Program-made: the position numbers and the translations under genes
The notes under the pieces: model-generated
Told to the model about the DNA's origin: nothing
Databases searched by the model: none
Seen by the model: the letters and a program-made list of their open reading frames with translations, nothing else
NCBI RefSeq assembly: GCF_008389435.1
Contig: NZ_VUYS01000005.1
Span: 62,001 to 126,000 of the forward strand
Reading direction: 5' to 3'
DNA length: 64,000 nt
Source: Candidatus Nitrosocosmicus agrestis
Lineage (GTDB): Archaea; Thermoproteota; Nitrososphaeria; Nitrososphaerales; Nitrososphaeraceae
Shown: piece after piece, positions 19,485 to 30,383 of the stretch
How the letters are laid out: the number at the start of each line of letters is the position of its first letter
How positions within the stretch are numbered: position 1 is the first letter of the stretch

Positions 19485-20237
19485 TTATTAATTGATAATG
19501 ATTTAACTCACTTATTTATCTATTAGACTATTTCTCTTTCTCACATATTGCTGGACAAATCAAATTTAGCAGTTCAAAATACGACTCAAGGGGTTGAATC
19601 TATAATTAAATTGTGTGAGTTATAGAATCAAACTCGATTCTAGTGATCGATAATGTCATCACTCGGAAAAGTAGAATATAGTCTAGAAGTATTTGAGGTT
19701 AAGTTAAGTTCTCCGAATACGAGTTTTATTCCAAAGTGATGGGTAGTGGTTAAACATTGGTAATATATTTAGATAAATTACTTAACGATAACTATTTACT
19801 ATTATATTGCATTTACTATTACTATCAGTTTTTTAAACTATTAGTTCTAAATATAGGTAATATGATGTTATTGTATAGATTAGTTAGAAGATATAATGAT
19901 ATTTAGAAGTTGGAATCTAAAACAATAACTTTGTCATCATATCGTTTCATAATAATTTAGAATAGATTACAAGCAAAAAAATAAAAATATCTTAAGAAGA
20001 TTTTGATTCCAAAATCTCTCACATTTTGCATGGGATCTTTCTTTAACCAATCAATTATCTTTTTATAATTTGAATTCACATTTTTGACATTGATTCAACC
20101 ATTATTATGGTATGATGGAATATTACATTAAGAACTGCTTTGATTGAATGAAATACTGGATTTTGATATGTGCTGTATAATCTGTTACTTTATAGAAATT
20201 TATAATATTGTAATATAATAATATAAAATGATTTTAG
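19485..20237. other. Intergenic, AT-rich
   Basis: Only very short frames were seen (for instance 28 codons at 19653-19739). No structure was recognised. Confidence 0.45.
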
Positions 20238-20324
20238 CTGAATAATGCCAAGCAACCTCTGACGGAGTCTAATGTATTAAAGAACTTTCCATTTTCCACA
20301 CAAAGAGAAAATCAGAAAGGGGTA

Positions 20325-22205
20325 TTGAATGATATTTTGGATGCGTTTAATTCTGGTTATAGATGCATAATATTGGAAGCTCCCACAGGATTTGGAAAGA
20401 GTGCAGTAGCCATTTCAGTTGCTTTAAGTCTAGGTTCTAGCTATATATGTACTTCTACAAAAGACTTGCAAACTCAGTATTGCAATGATTTTCCATATGT
20501 AAAGGCAGCTAAGGGGAAAAATAACTTTTCTTGTTTACTTAAGCAGGATTTTATAGACAATGGGACCTATCAGTGTGGGATATGTGGTTCCTCTCACCCC
20601 AATGAATGTTACCACACAACTGTTGAATACGGCCATTGTATGACTGACGAAGCCTTTAAAGAAGACGGTTGTAAGTACAGAACTTTTGCAAAAGATTATC
20701 AGATCAGTAATAAAGGAATTACAGATGAAAAAATTTGTATTGCCAATGACACTATACAGAGCTATCAAAAACAATATTCTGAATGGTTACCTATTAGCAA
20801 CCTGAAAGTACGAAGAGAGTGGAAGCCTTGTGAATATTTTAATCAATTAAATATTGCATTGGCATCGAGTCATTCTATATTCAATTATTCTATCTTCCTC
20901 GCTTTCTTATCCTATAATAAACGCATGGGCGAGAGGGACCTTTTGGTATTGGATGAAGGCCATCTTTTAGAAACAGAAATTGTAAAGTTTAGAGGATTAT
21001 CGATATCTAAAAAGAGATGGAAACGATATATATCTAATTTTGAAATTGTTGATTATGGTTATGACAGTGTAGAAAGATGGATTGATTTCTTGATAGATCT
21101 TGAAACCAAGATGCTGTCTTTAATTGGTAATGCTGATTTGGCAGGTATATTTGATATCGAAAGAAGTATCAAATATGCATACTATAATTCAAGAAATATG
21201 TCATCAGAAAATCCCGATAACAAAAAAAGAATAGTTTCTGCAAATGAGTTGTTTGAAAGTGATGTTGAAATAGCAAAAAAATATTCCAATGATGAAATTG
21301 CATCAAAAGCTAAGACGATGAACCTTAGCAATGAGATTGCTATTGATGCAGTCAAAGATACGGATAGATTAACTCGAACTATAAACAGCATACTTGCAAA
21401 TCCAAGAAATTGGATAGTTTCTGAGATTAAGAAAACTAATTATAAGATAGAGAAAGTGGAACTAAAGCCATTAGATATCTCGCCATATTGCAATGCTGTA
21501 TTTGAGAAGGGATCCAAAATACTAATAATGAGTGCTACTATTCTTAATAACAAGACATTTTGCAAAGGAATTGGTTTAACTCCTGACGAGGTAAAGTTTA
21601 TTCAGGTTGACTCGGATTTTCCAATTGAAAATAGACTAATTTATCCACTAAATATTGCATACCTTAATTACAGTAACTTACAATCAATGGATATTGTGTC
21701 TAAAATTTCTACGACTATTGATAAAATAATGTCTATTCATAAAAATGATAAAGGAATAATCCATACGACATCTTATGAACAGCTTAATTTTATCAAAGAG
21801 AATTTGTCTAAGGAAAATGCTAGAAGACTTTTGATTACTGATCCAGAAATACAAAGGGATGAAATAATCTCTCAACATACTTCAAGTCCAAAACCAACTG
21901 TACTTATTTCACCCTCACTTCATACAGGGCTTGACCTAAAAGATGGTTTATCAAGATTTCAGATCATAACTAAAGTGCCTTATCCAAATAAAAGTGATAG
22001 ATGGACAAATGCAAAAAGAGAAGTTGATGCAGAATGGTATTATTGGCAGACTGCGTTGAGATTAATACAGGCATATGGAAGGTCGGTTAGATCTAGGGAA
22101 GATTGGGCAAGAACATACATTTTGGACTCAGCTTTTAGGTATTTTGTAAGAAAGAATAGAAATACTATACCGGTATGGTTTATGCAAGCAATTAAAGGTT
22201 ATTGA
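20325..22205 (+). CDS. XPD/DinG-type superfamily 2 helicase with cysteine cluster
   Basis: The 626 aa DNA helicase has Walker A APTGFGKSA (about 20-28), a block of closely spaced cysteines between residues 70 and 175 (CGICGSSHPNEC, GHC, GCKYRTF, PCEYF) where XPD/DinG proteins bind a 4Fe-4S cluster, the DEGH box near 208, MSATIL near 401, and the motif VI region QAYGRSVRSREDW near the end. It should unwind damaged or structured DNA with 5'-3' polarity, as for the family. TTG 20325 is the first usual start, but the frame is open to 20238 and codes the typical upstream FPFSTQRENQKG, so the true start is likely earlier or lost. Monocistronic. Confidence 0.88.
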   Translation: MNDILDAFNSGYRCIILEAPTGFGKSAVAISVALSLGSSYICTSTKDLQTQYCNDFPYVKAAKGKNNFSCLLKQDFIDNGTYQCGICGSSHPNECYHTTVEYGHCMTDEAFKEDGCKYRTFAKDYQISNKGITDEKICIANDTIQSYQKQYSEWLPISNLKVRREWKPCEYFNQLNIALASSHSIFNYSIFLAFLSYNKRMGERDLLVLDEGHLLETEIVKFRGLSISKKRWKRYISNFEIVDYGYDSVERWIDFLIDLETKMLSLIGNADLAGIFDIERSIKYAYYNSRNMSSENPDNKKRIVSANELFESDVEIAKKYSNDEIASKAKTMNLSNEIAIDAVKDTDRLTRTINSILANPRNWIVSEIKKTNYKIEKVELKPLDISPYCNAVFEKGSKILIMSATILNNKTFCKGIGLTPDEVKFIQVDSDFPIENRLIYPLNIAYLNYSNLQSMDIVSKISTTIDKIMSIHKNDKGIIHTTSYEQLNFIKENLSKENARRLLITDPEIQRDEIISQHTSSPKPTVLISPSLHTGLDLKDGLSRFQIITKVPYPNKSDRWTNAKREVDAEWYYWQTALRLIQAYGRSVRSREDWARTYILDSAFRYFVRKNRNTIPVWFMQAIKGY

Positions 22206-22777
22206 AGATAGGAAATATCTTTTTTTTATTTTATCGGATTTACATCAATACTTTTTGAATGACTATATCCCTATCTATAATTGACAATTTTTGATAAGGC
22301 TAGATCAATGTGATTTTGTTTCTGTATGTGCCTTAGAGGTATGAGATTTAGTGTAACATATATCAATCGAAGGAAAAACTACAATAAACACTCTCTCTAC
22401 TTTAGTTCAATTTTTTTATCGTAATAGCCGCAGTACATTCCTATTAGTCCTTCTTATTGATGGAATGATCATTTCAATTTTTACCTTCTTTGCCAATACC
22501 AAGCTTGAGTTGATATATTTTATATACGTTTATGTAAATTTAGTTATCACTATCCTATTTAAGATTCTATTTCTTATAATATTTACATATAGTTAAATAA
22601 TTATATAAATAATATTCATCGTATAAAACCTATTTTGAAATATGATAACCTATCTATTAGATTATCGAGAACAATAAATCGCAATTTTAATATCCAATCT
22701 AAATTCGATTATCAGTATTTTTAAAGAATTCAATTCATAAGGAATATGGTATTTAAGCATACGGAAATATAGTCCCG
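22206..22777. other. Intergenic, AT-rich
   Basis: No coding frame or structure was recognised. Confidence 0.45.
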
Positions 22778-22923
22778 ATGCCTAGTTTCACGTGTCATAA
22801 TGTTGGATTTGTCTGCAGTTATGAATTATATATTCAAATGATGAGATAATTGTTACCAAAGTTAAAGAATATAATAAGAATAATCATAAAATGATCCCAA
22901 ACGATTTTACACCAGATCCTTAA
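22778..22923 (+). pseudogene. Frameshifted DUF1059 small protein
   Basis: ATG 22778 reads MPSFTCHNVGFVCSYELYIQ and then runs into TAA at 22847. A shifted frame from 22840 reads DEIIVTKVKEYNKNNHKMIP, then NDFTPD, ending in TAA 22921-22923. DUF1059 proteins have MPSFKC.d.G.dC....~~.e.E...kv.~H....H...., so both halves fit one ~55 aa gene broken near 22840. The C-terminal helix of the family is also missing. Confidence 0.6.
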
Positions 22924-23373
22924 GAAAATATAAGTGGCTCCATAACAGAAGCGAAATAGAAATATTGATTGATCTAGAGAACCCAATGACTCCATTTACA
23001 TTTGAGATTCTAATCCCAAATTGATTCATTCTAAGTTACTATATGACTTTACTATTTGATGATTAGATAAATAATATAACATGGAGTTGTATTTAGAGTA
23101 GTTAAGACCATTCTCAACTTGGAAAACTAAAATAGATTACTAGTTAACCTGTCAAAGAAGTGCAAAATTCTGTCGTATGTTTTTAGTAGGTTACTGAAGA
23201 CATATAATAATCCGCTTCTCATAAAACCTTGAATTCTTGAAAAGTGTGTAAATACTGTGCTAAAAGATAACCATCACTCTAATATACAGTCTTATTCACT
23301 TATAATTGGTAAACATGATAAATATATATAAAAAGTAAAACGATTGCTTAAAGTAATGTTCCTAAATAAACTG
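22924..23373. other. Intergenic
   Basis: Nothing was recognised. Confidence 0.45.
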
Positions 23374-23640
23374 CTATTGACTATTTGTTCTCATCGTAGT
23401 AGTTGTAGAATTTGAATTACCAGGTCCTTGGGTAGTGGTAGTGGTAGTGGTAGTGTGTGAGTCATTACTATTTCCAGGGTTGGTATTATTACTGCTGTTT
23501 GAGGCCTGATTTATCGAGTCAAATGTATTTTCAATATTGTTACTTACGGCATTATTGATAGTGTCTGTAAGACTTTGGGCATGTGCGAATTGTATTACTG
23601 GCAGCAAAAACAAACCCAGCAGGATATAGGTGATATTCAT
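23374..23640 (-). CDS. Small secreted Asn/Ser/Thr-rich protein
   Basis: The 88 aa protein has a signal peptide (ITYILLGLFLLPVIQFAHAQ) and a low-complexity mature part with NINASN-type stretches and two Thr runs (eight and four residues), coded by repeated ACT/ACC triplets. Dense N-x-S/T sites suggest heavy glycosylation outside the cell. No domain. Confidence 0.6.
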   Translation of the reverse strand: MNITYILLGLFLLPVIQFAHAQSLTDTINNAVSNNIENTFDSINQASNSSNNTNPGNSNDSHTTTTTTTTQGPGNSNSTTTTMRTNSQ

Positions 23641-25319
23641 AGATTTACTTATACAAAATAGTATAAAAAGATGGAGTTATTTATTTACCTGATAAAAGCT
23701 CAAAATTAAGGGACAAATAATCCTGATAGACTTTCATTTTTTTCTTCATTTATCCGAGACAAGATGATAGTCATAATTGAACTATTTAGATTAATGAAAT
23801 AAGTTACAAAAAGAATACGGGAATATTATCTTTTGTATATTGCCTATCCAGAGCGTATCCTTTGTAAGATGTATATTTATATGATTATACTAAAGTAACA
23901 TAGTTATATTGCTACTAATAGTTTGAAAGCAAGTGATTTAAAAAAATAGAAAATTGGAAATACATTAAATATAATCCTGATAAGATTTCTTTCGATAGAT
24001 TGGAAACAGTTTTAATCGAGATCTCATTCATGTAATTCAGTAGACTAGTTCAAGGAATCTGGGTATGGTGTATATATATTCTAATATTGATTTCTTGTCG
24101 TTAATTGAATTATTAAATTGCATTGATAAATATGACATGATGAGGAAATAAAGAAGGATGTCTAATATTTTGATTTAATCTTCTTGTAAAAGGCCATAAT
24201 ACGTGATTTTCGTATGAACAAGATTGACACAGATGCCATTATAAATAATAGCCAAGCAAGAATTGTTGCAGATTCTGAGTATTCAATCATTTCTTGTTAT
24301 TGATAATTGACAGAGAATTATAAAAAAATACTGTATTAAGTAGATTATTTTAGAGTAAATAGGACCACTATCTTACTTTGTCTATGAATTCTTGTTATTT
24401 CTTCTTCGACTAAACTTGACTATCAGCCGGGTTTATCATTCAGATGTAGACAATTGGTGTCAGATTGATGTAGGTGTTTTAAGAAGACAAATCCTGAGAT
24501 GCTAATATTCATTTCCTTGTTTGTCTCACGTGGCCTTGACTCCCAAGCATTTATCGATGGAGGTCGGCCAGTCCTATCAATTCTTTCAAATACTATAATG
24601 ATTATAATCGTAAAAACAAAATCACTCATATATCATAAACTATTTTACTAAATATCAAAATTAGCTTCTTTTTTATAGATACATGTGTAATAAATGGTGT
24701 ATGTAAATAATTATGTTATTTTGAAATACTTAAAACAAAAGGAAAAGTCGATAGTCAACTATACATTTAAAAAAAAATTTAAAAAAATTTATGTAAATAT
24801 ATGACTTTATTTCTTTATCGTATTAATGTATTGAGGTTATAGTGCTAGAGCAAAAAATATGAATTTTCATTATATATATTTAATATATGACTAGAATCTC
24901 TTGATGAAAATAAAATTGAGATTAACGCATTAGTGTATGTCATATAGTTATAGTAAGACTAACAACCCCGAGATTTCTACTCTAATTGGTATAGATAATT
25001 TAATAATACTATTTTAAAATAAGTTTATTATTATTAGATGTACTCTTCTTAACTAATATCAGAAATTTTGATTTGTCTTAGAATCTTCCTTAAGCGTGTT
25101 GCAGTATATATATCTCAGTCTTGTCAGTAATCTTTGAGATTACTTGTATTTTTTATATTAATCAAAAATATTCTATTTATTTGATGTTTGATTTAAGACT
25201 TACAAATAGAGAGACATAATATAAAACCTGATTCCTTGTAGGATTCTATCATAAAACCTTTTATACTAATAATTATATTATTCTGCCGAACAGATATATT
25301 CATTTCAAATGATTCATTA
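23641..25319. other. Long non-coding or unrecognised stretch
   Basis: Nearly 1.7 kb without a supported gene, about 25-30% GC. A 68-codon frame on the minus strand (24423-24629) was judged not convincing. TATA-like sequences are frequent but not informative. A 29-codon frame at 24214 is too short to call. Confidence 0.4.
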
Positions 25320-25736
25320 TTGAAATTAGGAATAGTGTCCTTAATTTTTCTTGGTAGCTTTTCCTATATATTTAGCTTTTACATGTCTAATTCACTTGCC
25401 CTATCTACTCAAAATATTAACTTGACCGGTATTTGGAAAGCTAATGATGGAGGAACGTATTATATAAGAAATATGGGCGATGATGTATGGTGGCTTGGAA
25501 TTAGCTCAAAAGATGCTGGGAAAACATTTTCTAATGTACTAAGAGGACAAATTTTTGAAAATAATAATACGATAGTTGCCGATTGGACTGATATACCTAT
25601 GGGTAGCAACATGTATTATGGTAAACTGATCTTGAATATTGATTCAAATGTCACGTTAAATAAAATCAGCGAATCCAGCTACAGTAGCAATGGGAGCTCT
25701 TCTTGTTGTTTCGGGGCCACCACTTGGCAACGATAA
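25320..25736 (+). CDS. Secreted lipocalin-like small protein
   Basis: The 138 aa protein has an N-terminal signal segment (VSLIFLGSFSYIFSFYMSNS), then NLTGIWKANDGGTYYIRNMG, VWWLGISS, FSNVLRGQIF, IVADWTDIPMG and a final CCFGATTWQR. The GxW...YYIRq.g..vWW.g repeat is a small secreted beta-barrel family also seen in soil bacteria. The start must be TTG 25320; no ATG or GTG fits. The loop before the end is Ser-rich. Confidence 0.7.
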   Translation: MKLGIVSLIFLGSFSYIFSFYMSNSLALSTQNINLTGIWKANDGGTYYIRNMGDDVWWLGISSKDAGKTFSNVLRGQIFENNNTIVADWTDIPMGSNMYYGKLILNIDSNVTLNKISESSYSSNGSSSCCFGATTWQR

Positions 25737-26050
25737 TTCCAATTTTTCTTAGTCTAGGTCTATGCTCATGCTATAAACATATAAATTATTATAAAATCAT
25801 CAGTCAATAAAATAAATCAATCTTTGTATAAATCGCCAAACATAATTTTCCTTACAATTTCGGAATAAATTGATTCAAGAATACAACAATGGCAGATCTA
25901 ATCTGTTGAAGTGTCATAACTGCCCATATGTTTAAGTTACAAAATATAGGATCAGAATAACATGTCTTACTGCAAATCACTTTACATACGCAGATATTGA
26001 ATTGGAAATGCTTGAAAAAAAAGCCGGTCTTACCGATTTACCACAAACCA
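25737..26050. other. Intergenic
   Basis: Nothing was recognised between the convergent gene and pseudogene. Confidence 0.45.
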
Positions 26051-27370
26051 TTATTCATATAAAAGAAGCATAAGTAGATGGTGAATTGTCATCTTGTTTG
26101 AAACTAATGGTTGTAAAGTTGTATTTTCTACATCCGTGCTACATAGAATATCGATGCCTTTTTCCGTAGTTGGATGAAATACTATGTAGCCATTGTAACC
26201 TCCTATGGCTGCTCCACTATGTCCTACGATTCTGTGATCAAAATTCAAAGTCATGAGCCATCCTGATCCACCAACACCTATATCCCAATGTATTTGCACT
26301 TGTCCAACATTGCGAATTGCCTTAGGGATTTGCTCAGTGCTATACCTTATCTAATGGGCTCGCATAAATCCATCTAATATCAGTTTGATGAATCCTATAT
26401 TTTTCAACAAAATTTCTAGCATGTCATTTACAGTAGAATGAAGAGCACCATCAGGGGCAATAGGACTCCAGTTCATTTTTAGTATTTTCTCCTCATTAAA
26501 TGTCCAATCGCTATCCGGATTGCAGTCTGTCTGAAAGAACAAAACCTGTGTCAGCATCCCTAAAGTGTCTGAAATATCATGTTTAAAAGTTCATCAAATG
26601 ATTGCCTTTTTGATTTTAGAATCAAAAATCTTAACGAACAAGTCTGTGCCCAAGGTTAGATATTTTACTTATGGGCGGTTCTTTTGCTAGTGTAATATCC
26701 TCATGTGCTTGATAAAATTGGTCCATACCTAAGTCTTTGGGGCAGTCAAAACTTTTGATCTAAACTGTAGGATCTTGCATTTCAGTTTTAGCAGGATTAA
26801 AGGAGGCGCAATAATTATCTTGAAATTCATGCAATCTTGATAATATGTAACTAAATCTTCAATAGTTATTTTATACATCTTGAAAGGGGGAACATTGACT
26901 TCGGATAGGTGAACACTTTAATAGTATCATTTATGATGATCAAATCCTCCTTTACCATATCTGCCAAGAGAATCGTGGTAAATACTTTAGTAGTGGATCC
27001 AATTAAGAAAATCGTCGTATTTAGATCTACGTTGACATTGCTATTATCGGATAATTTTTCGTAACCAAAAAATTGAGTTTCATTTGGATTAAGTAAGTAA
27101 TCCTACAACTATAACAGCATTAGATTTATTGCTGTTTATTCTATCCTTTATCAATGCTTTTGATTCATCAGTTGATTCAAACTCTGTTGAGAAGCAGTAT
27201 GAATTAATCTACTAAATTCTAGACTGTAGTAGCATTAGAAATTCTAGATTGAAATAGAAGAAAAGATTGTAACAGAATTATATGACATGGGCGATAGATG
27301 GTTATACAAGACAGCTACTAAAAGGAAAATAAAAGCAAATATTGAATAATTTGCAGATATTAATATGATT
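26051..27370 (-). pseudogene. Decayed serine beta-lactamase/penicillin-binding-protein-like gene
   Basis: Read backwards from 27370, several frames in turn give an N-terminal membrane segment (FAFIFLLVAVLYNHL), NETQFFGYEKL, the SxxK active-site block LIGSTTKVFTTILLADMV, DLVTYYQD, CPKDLGMDQFYQAHEDI, NWSPIAPDGALHSTVNDM and the third motif GHSGAAIGGYNGYIVFHP. This is the order of class C beta-lactamase family proteins. At least five frame changes or stops break it. It was probably a secreted or anchored hydrolase of about 430 residues; it is now dead. Confidence 0.85.
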
Positions 27371-27724
27371 ATTTAAATATGCAACTAGAAAGACTTGAGT
27401 TTTTTACTCATTCCATCTCATTTGAATAAAACATCCTTAGTCTGCATATTAAGGATATCGGGTGTAATATTGATAGTAATGCACGAGACTACTGGAGAGT
27501 ATTAGACAAATGTACCACAATTAATAATTAAATGAATCTTTTATTTCTAATAGTACGCCTGCATACGTACACGAATGTTTCATTAGTGATGTGGAATGGA
27601 TTAAGCGTTATTATTTGACGTGTTGCCTTAATGATCCATTCCCATCGCCTCAAATCCAATACAAAATACATATGTTTGATATGATATAATTTGAACTTGC
27701 TAAGGTTGGCCATTGTTATTTACC
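27371..27724. other. Intergenic
   Basis: No supported gene; a 61-codon minus-strand frame (27528-27713) is not convincing. Confidence 0.4.
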
Positions 27725-27826
27725 TTAAAATAATTCTAACTCTTTTATTTGGAAACCATGCAAATTTGGTGTTACCTTCAAGGTAACATTGTGAATCCTG
27801 TCGCAACGGCAACAGACAATATCCAT
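27725..27826 (-). CDS. Possible 33 aa Cys-containing peptide
   Basis: ATG 27826 to TAA 27725 gives MDIVCCRCDRIHNVTLKV, then TPNLHGFQIKELELF. The Cys pairs and mixed composition look real, but the other two frames are also open here, so the call is weak. It contains the perfect eight-base hairpin TGTTACCT (27770-27777) / AGGTAACA (27781-27788). Confidence 0.3.
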   Translation of the reverse strand: MDIVCCRCDRIHNVTLKVTPNLHGFQIKELELF

Positions 27827-28129
27827 GGTCTTTGTCTAATTAATCTTAATACTATGATCTAGCATCAGGAGACTGATCCTCTCTTCTGCATGCCTTTTTT
27901 TAATAAAATTGTTTAATTCTTTGACTGTACTACAAGATTTCATACTCTGTATGATGTACTGATGCGACTGCATAACTCAATATGCCTTGATACAAAGTCA
28001 AAAAAAATTACTAAATATGTTTTACCATTTAGAAGTAAGGAGGCACTCTTGTTCGTTTTCTGTCTGCTTTTTAGTTCTCTATATGTATAGCTTACCAATT
28101 TATTTATTTATTTCCTGCTTGAATGATGT

Positions 28130-28297
28130 TTAATTACTATGGAACGTATGGTATAATGACCAAAAGCACAGATAGGAAAAGCGCTCATATAATCCAAGAT
28201 CATTGTTTGGTGACGCAGAGGGTTTCTTGACCTGTTGTTTTCTTATACCTGACTCAACGGGATTAGGAATTTCATGACTTATTTCTAAATCATTCAA
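28130..28297 (-). CDS. Possible 55 aa ORF of unknown function
   Basis: TTG 28297 to TAA 28130. The first 40 residues (NDLEISHEIPNPVESGIRKQ, QVKKPSASPNNDLGLYERFS) look coding, the rest less so. It may be a remnant. No family. Confidence 0.3.
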   Translation of the reverse strand: MNDLEISHEIPNPVESGIRKQQVKKPSASPNNDLGLYERFSYLCFWSLYHTFHSN

Positions 28298-28496
28298 ATA
28301 AGAACAAGATTATGCTATCATAAAATTCATTACATTTATTATTACTATATTTAAATCATATAATTGAGCATGATATTTTCAAAATTATGATAGACTTCTT
28401 ATTTTATATGTATCTTGTCTTCAGCGAATAAATTATCTAATTAGCATCTTACAACAATGGAACAGTATAAAACCTTGTAAAACCTTTTAACTGCAC

Positions 28497-28916
28497 ATGA
28501 AAGTCACAACAGAATATCTACAATTCAATACAGAATCAAGATTTAAACTTGTAAATATCACAAAACAGGTTGAAAAAATCTTAAAGGATAGTGGGATAAA
28601 AGAAGGATTATGCCTCGTAAATGCAATGCATATTACTTCCAGTGTATTCATAAATGATGATGAAAATGGCCTTCATAATGATTATTATAAATGGCTAGAA
28701 AAGTTATCTCCCCACGAACCCATTGATCAATATCGACACAATGATACTGGTGAAGATAATGCTGATGCTCATTTAAAGCGACAGATAATGGGAAGAGAAG
28801 TAGTAATTGCAATTACAAATGGTAAATTAGATTTTGGACCCTGGGAACAAATATTTTATGGAGAATTTGATGGGATGAGAAACAAAAGAGTACTTGTAAA
28901 ATTATTAGGTCAATAA
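28497..28916 (+). CDS. YjbQ/UPF0047 family protein
   Basis: The 139 aa protein has the whole family pattern: [41 protein letters not shown], and [18 protein letters not shown]. Family members form trimers with a conserved His/Asp/Glu metal-binding pocket, and some have thiamin-phosphate synthase activity in vitro; the true role is unclear. Length is normal and ATG 28497 is preceded by a TATA-like run. Monocistronic. Confidence 0.95.
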   Translation: MKVTTEYLQFNTESRFKLVNITKQVEKILKDSGIKEGLCLVNAMHITSSVFINDDENGLHNDYYKWLEKLSPHEPIDQYRHNDTGEDNADAHLKRQIMGREVVIAITNGKLDFGPWEQIFYGEFDGMRNKRVLVKLLGQ

Positions 28917-29164
28917 TGATCCCCTATTTGGCACATCAATTCCGGGGTTCGAAAATAATAAATATGACGATTTGTAATTATGTTGACTTAATATCAATTG
29001 CATTTCACAAATCTTATTATGATTATACTCTAGTAGGATTTTAAAAAATACGAAATGAAGATCTCATCTTTCTTCAACTATAGCTATATGACATTGAAAT
29101 GTTTTTAGACTAGTGCAATCTATGGAATGTCTCTTTTATGAGAAAATTAGAGACTTTCACTGTT

Positions 29165-29404
29165 TTACCATAACTTTCCCACTTCCCTTAATTTGGATAA
29201 CTCATTAAGTGTGAGTGCAAATTTAATGTGTTCACAATGTTTGTCTGATTTATGGCTGTTATGATATGCACAATAAAGTGCATCATTTCCGATCAAAACT
29301 TCTACGTTTTCTTTCAGATTGTTATCACCTATCACTAAAGTACTATCGTAGTGATATTTGAGGAAATATTTGTCATCATCTTTCTGCTTATTTTGTTTCG
29401 TCAT
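29165..29404 (-). CDS. SWIM-like zinc mini-protein, paralogue A
   Basis: The 79 aa protein reads YFLKYHYDSTLVIGDNNLKE, then NVEVLIGNDALYCAYHNSHK and HCEHIKFAL. The zinc ligands C-x2-H-x8-C-x-H recall a SWIM finger (CxC...CxH) with His in place of the second Cys. A paralogue lies at 37622-37861 with about 60% visible identity. The membrane protein gene 84 bases upstream is on the same strand. Function unknown; SWIM fingers bind DNA or proteins. Confidence 0.75.
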   Translation of the reverse strand: MTKQNKQKDDDKYFLKYHYDSTLVIGDNNLKENVEVLIGNDALYCAYHNSHKSDKHCEHIKFALTLNELSKLREVGKLW

Positions 29405-29488
29405 AAATTTACAGTCCTTTGATAATTGTTAATATTGCTGGTGAAATATTGACTTTTGTAATATTTGAAGCGATAGAGTGCCATTACA

Positions 29489-29998
29489 TTAAAAGAAAAG
29501 TACTGCAAGTACAAATAAGAAAATGAATAAAAGTAAGAACTTGAATGCACCAAATGATTTTTCTAGTGAGGATGCACTCTTTTTGTTGTACTTTTTATTA
29601 AAATCAAGTATCTTGACATAATCTTCAACTACTTTATCTTCAAATTCCGTATACTCATTATTCCTGAATTTAGTGATCTCTGCAGAATTAATCCTTCCAG
29701 TTGTCAAATCAAAGAGTTTGTATATATCTATCAAATTTGGAAACAAAGTGGGTTTTGATGAATCTATAGCATGACGAATGGACATCATTCCAAAAATAAT
29801 TGCTGACAACAACAGAATTATTTGAATTATGTCTAGATTATCCCTACTGATATAATATCCATCAATCACAACTGCAACAATGATTGAAATTATAATACTA
29901 CTTGCTAGAATTAACTTAGAAGCTTTATCTTCTATACTCTTTTTGATTTCCCATTCTTTTTTACAAGCTGTAATTAAATAATCTATGAATGGTTTCAT
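29489..29998 (-). CDS. Membrane protein, three TM segments, SLATT/Pycsar-effector-like layout
   Basis: The 169 aa protein has a short cytoplasmic N-terminus with KSIEDKASKLILASSII entering the first TM (about 29-46), a second TM (about 57-73), a soluble segment (80-145) and a C-terminal TM (148-168). The motif D-K-A-S before the first TM resembles 2TM effectors of nucleotide-signal defence systems (DUF5706, SLATT). No cyclase or other defence gene is next to it, so this is only a resemblance. Confidence 0.6.
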   Translation of the reverse strand: MKPFIDYLITACKKEWEIKKSIEDKASKLILASSIIISIIVAVVIDGYYISRDNLDIIQIILLLSAIIFGMMSIRHAIDSSKPTLFPNLIDIYKLFDLTTGRINSAEITKFRNNEYTEFEDKVVEDYVKILDFNKKYNKKSASSLEKSFGAFKFLLLFIFLFVLAVLFF

Positions 29999-30383
29999 TT
30001 TATAATATTAATATTGGTAACAATCAATATTTATCTATTTTTCTTACTACATTTGTGATACTGATATTTTTTACATCGGTGTTAGATCATATGTCAAATA
30101 TATAATATTAATAGTGATTTTAACTGTTTTTTTAACTTCGTATCCATACATCCTGCTCATGGCAATTTATTTTTGAATGTTACTCATAGACCTGTTATCC
30201 ATAGTATTCTTCCAAAACTTCAAATGAATATACAAAATCCTTTTTAAAATTGAGAAACGATTTGAACTCAAACAAAAACTAGTTTCTAATAATCAATTGA
30301 GCTAAAAAGTACATAAAGTCGCCAAGAAGAATTTTAATCAAATAAATCTTTTCTTCGATTAAATTTGAGGACTGGTAATCTGT
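29999..30383. other. Intergenic between divergent genes
   Basis: AT-rich promoter region; no coding frame was seen. Confidence 0.45.

Noticed and set aside
24423-24629. 68-codon minus-strand frame with a hydrophobic start
   Set aside because: Run of Ile comes from AT repeats, and the rest shows no domain or repeat; could not be separated from chance.
27528-27713. 61-codon minus-strand frame
   Set aside because: No family, chance-like composition, next to unrelated open frames.
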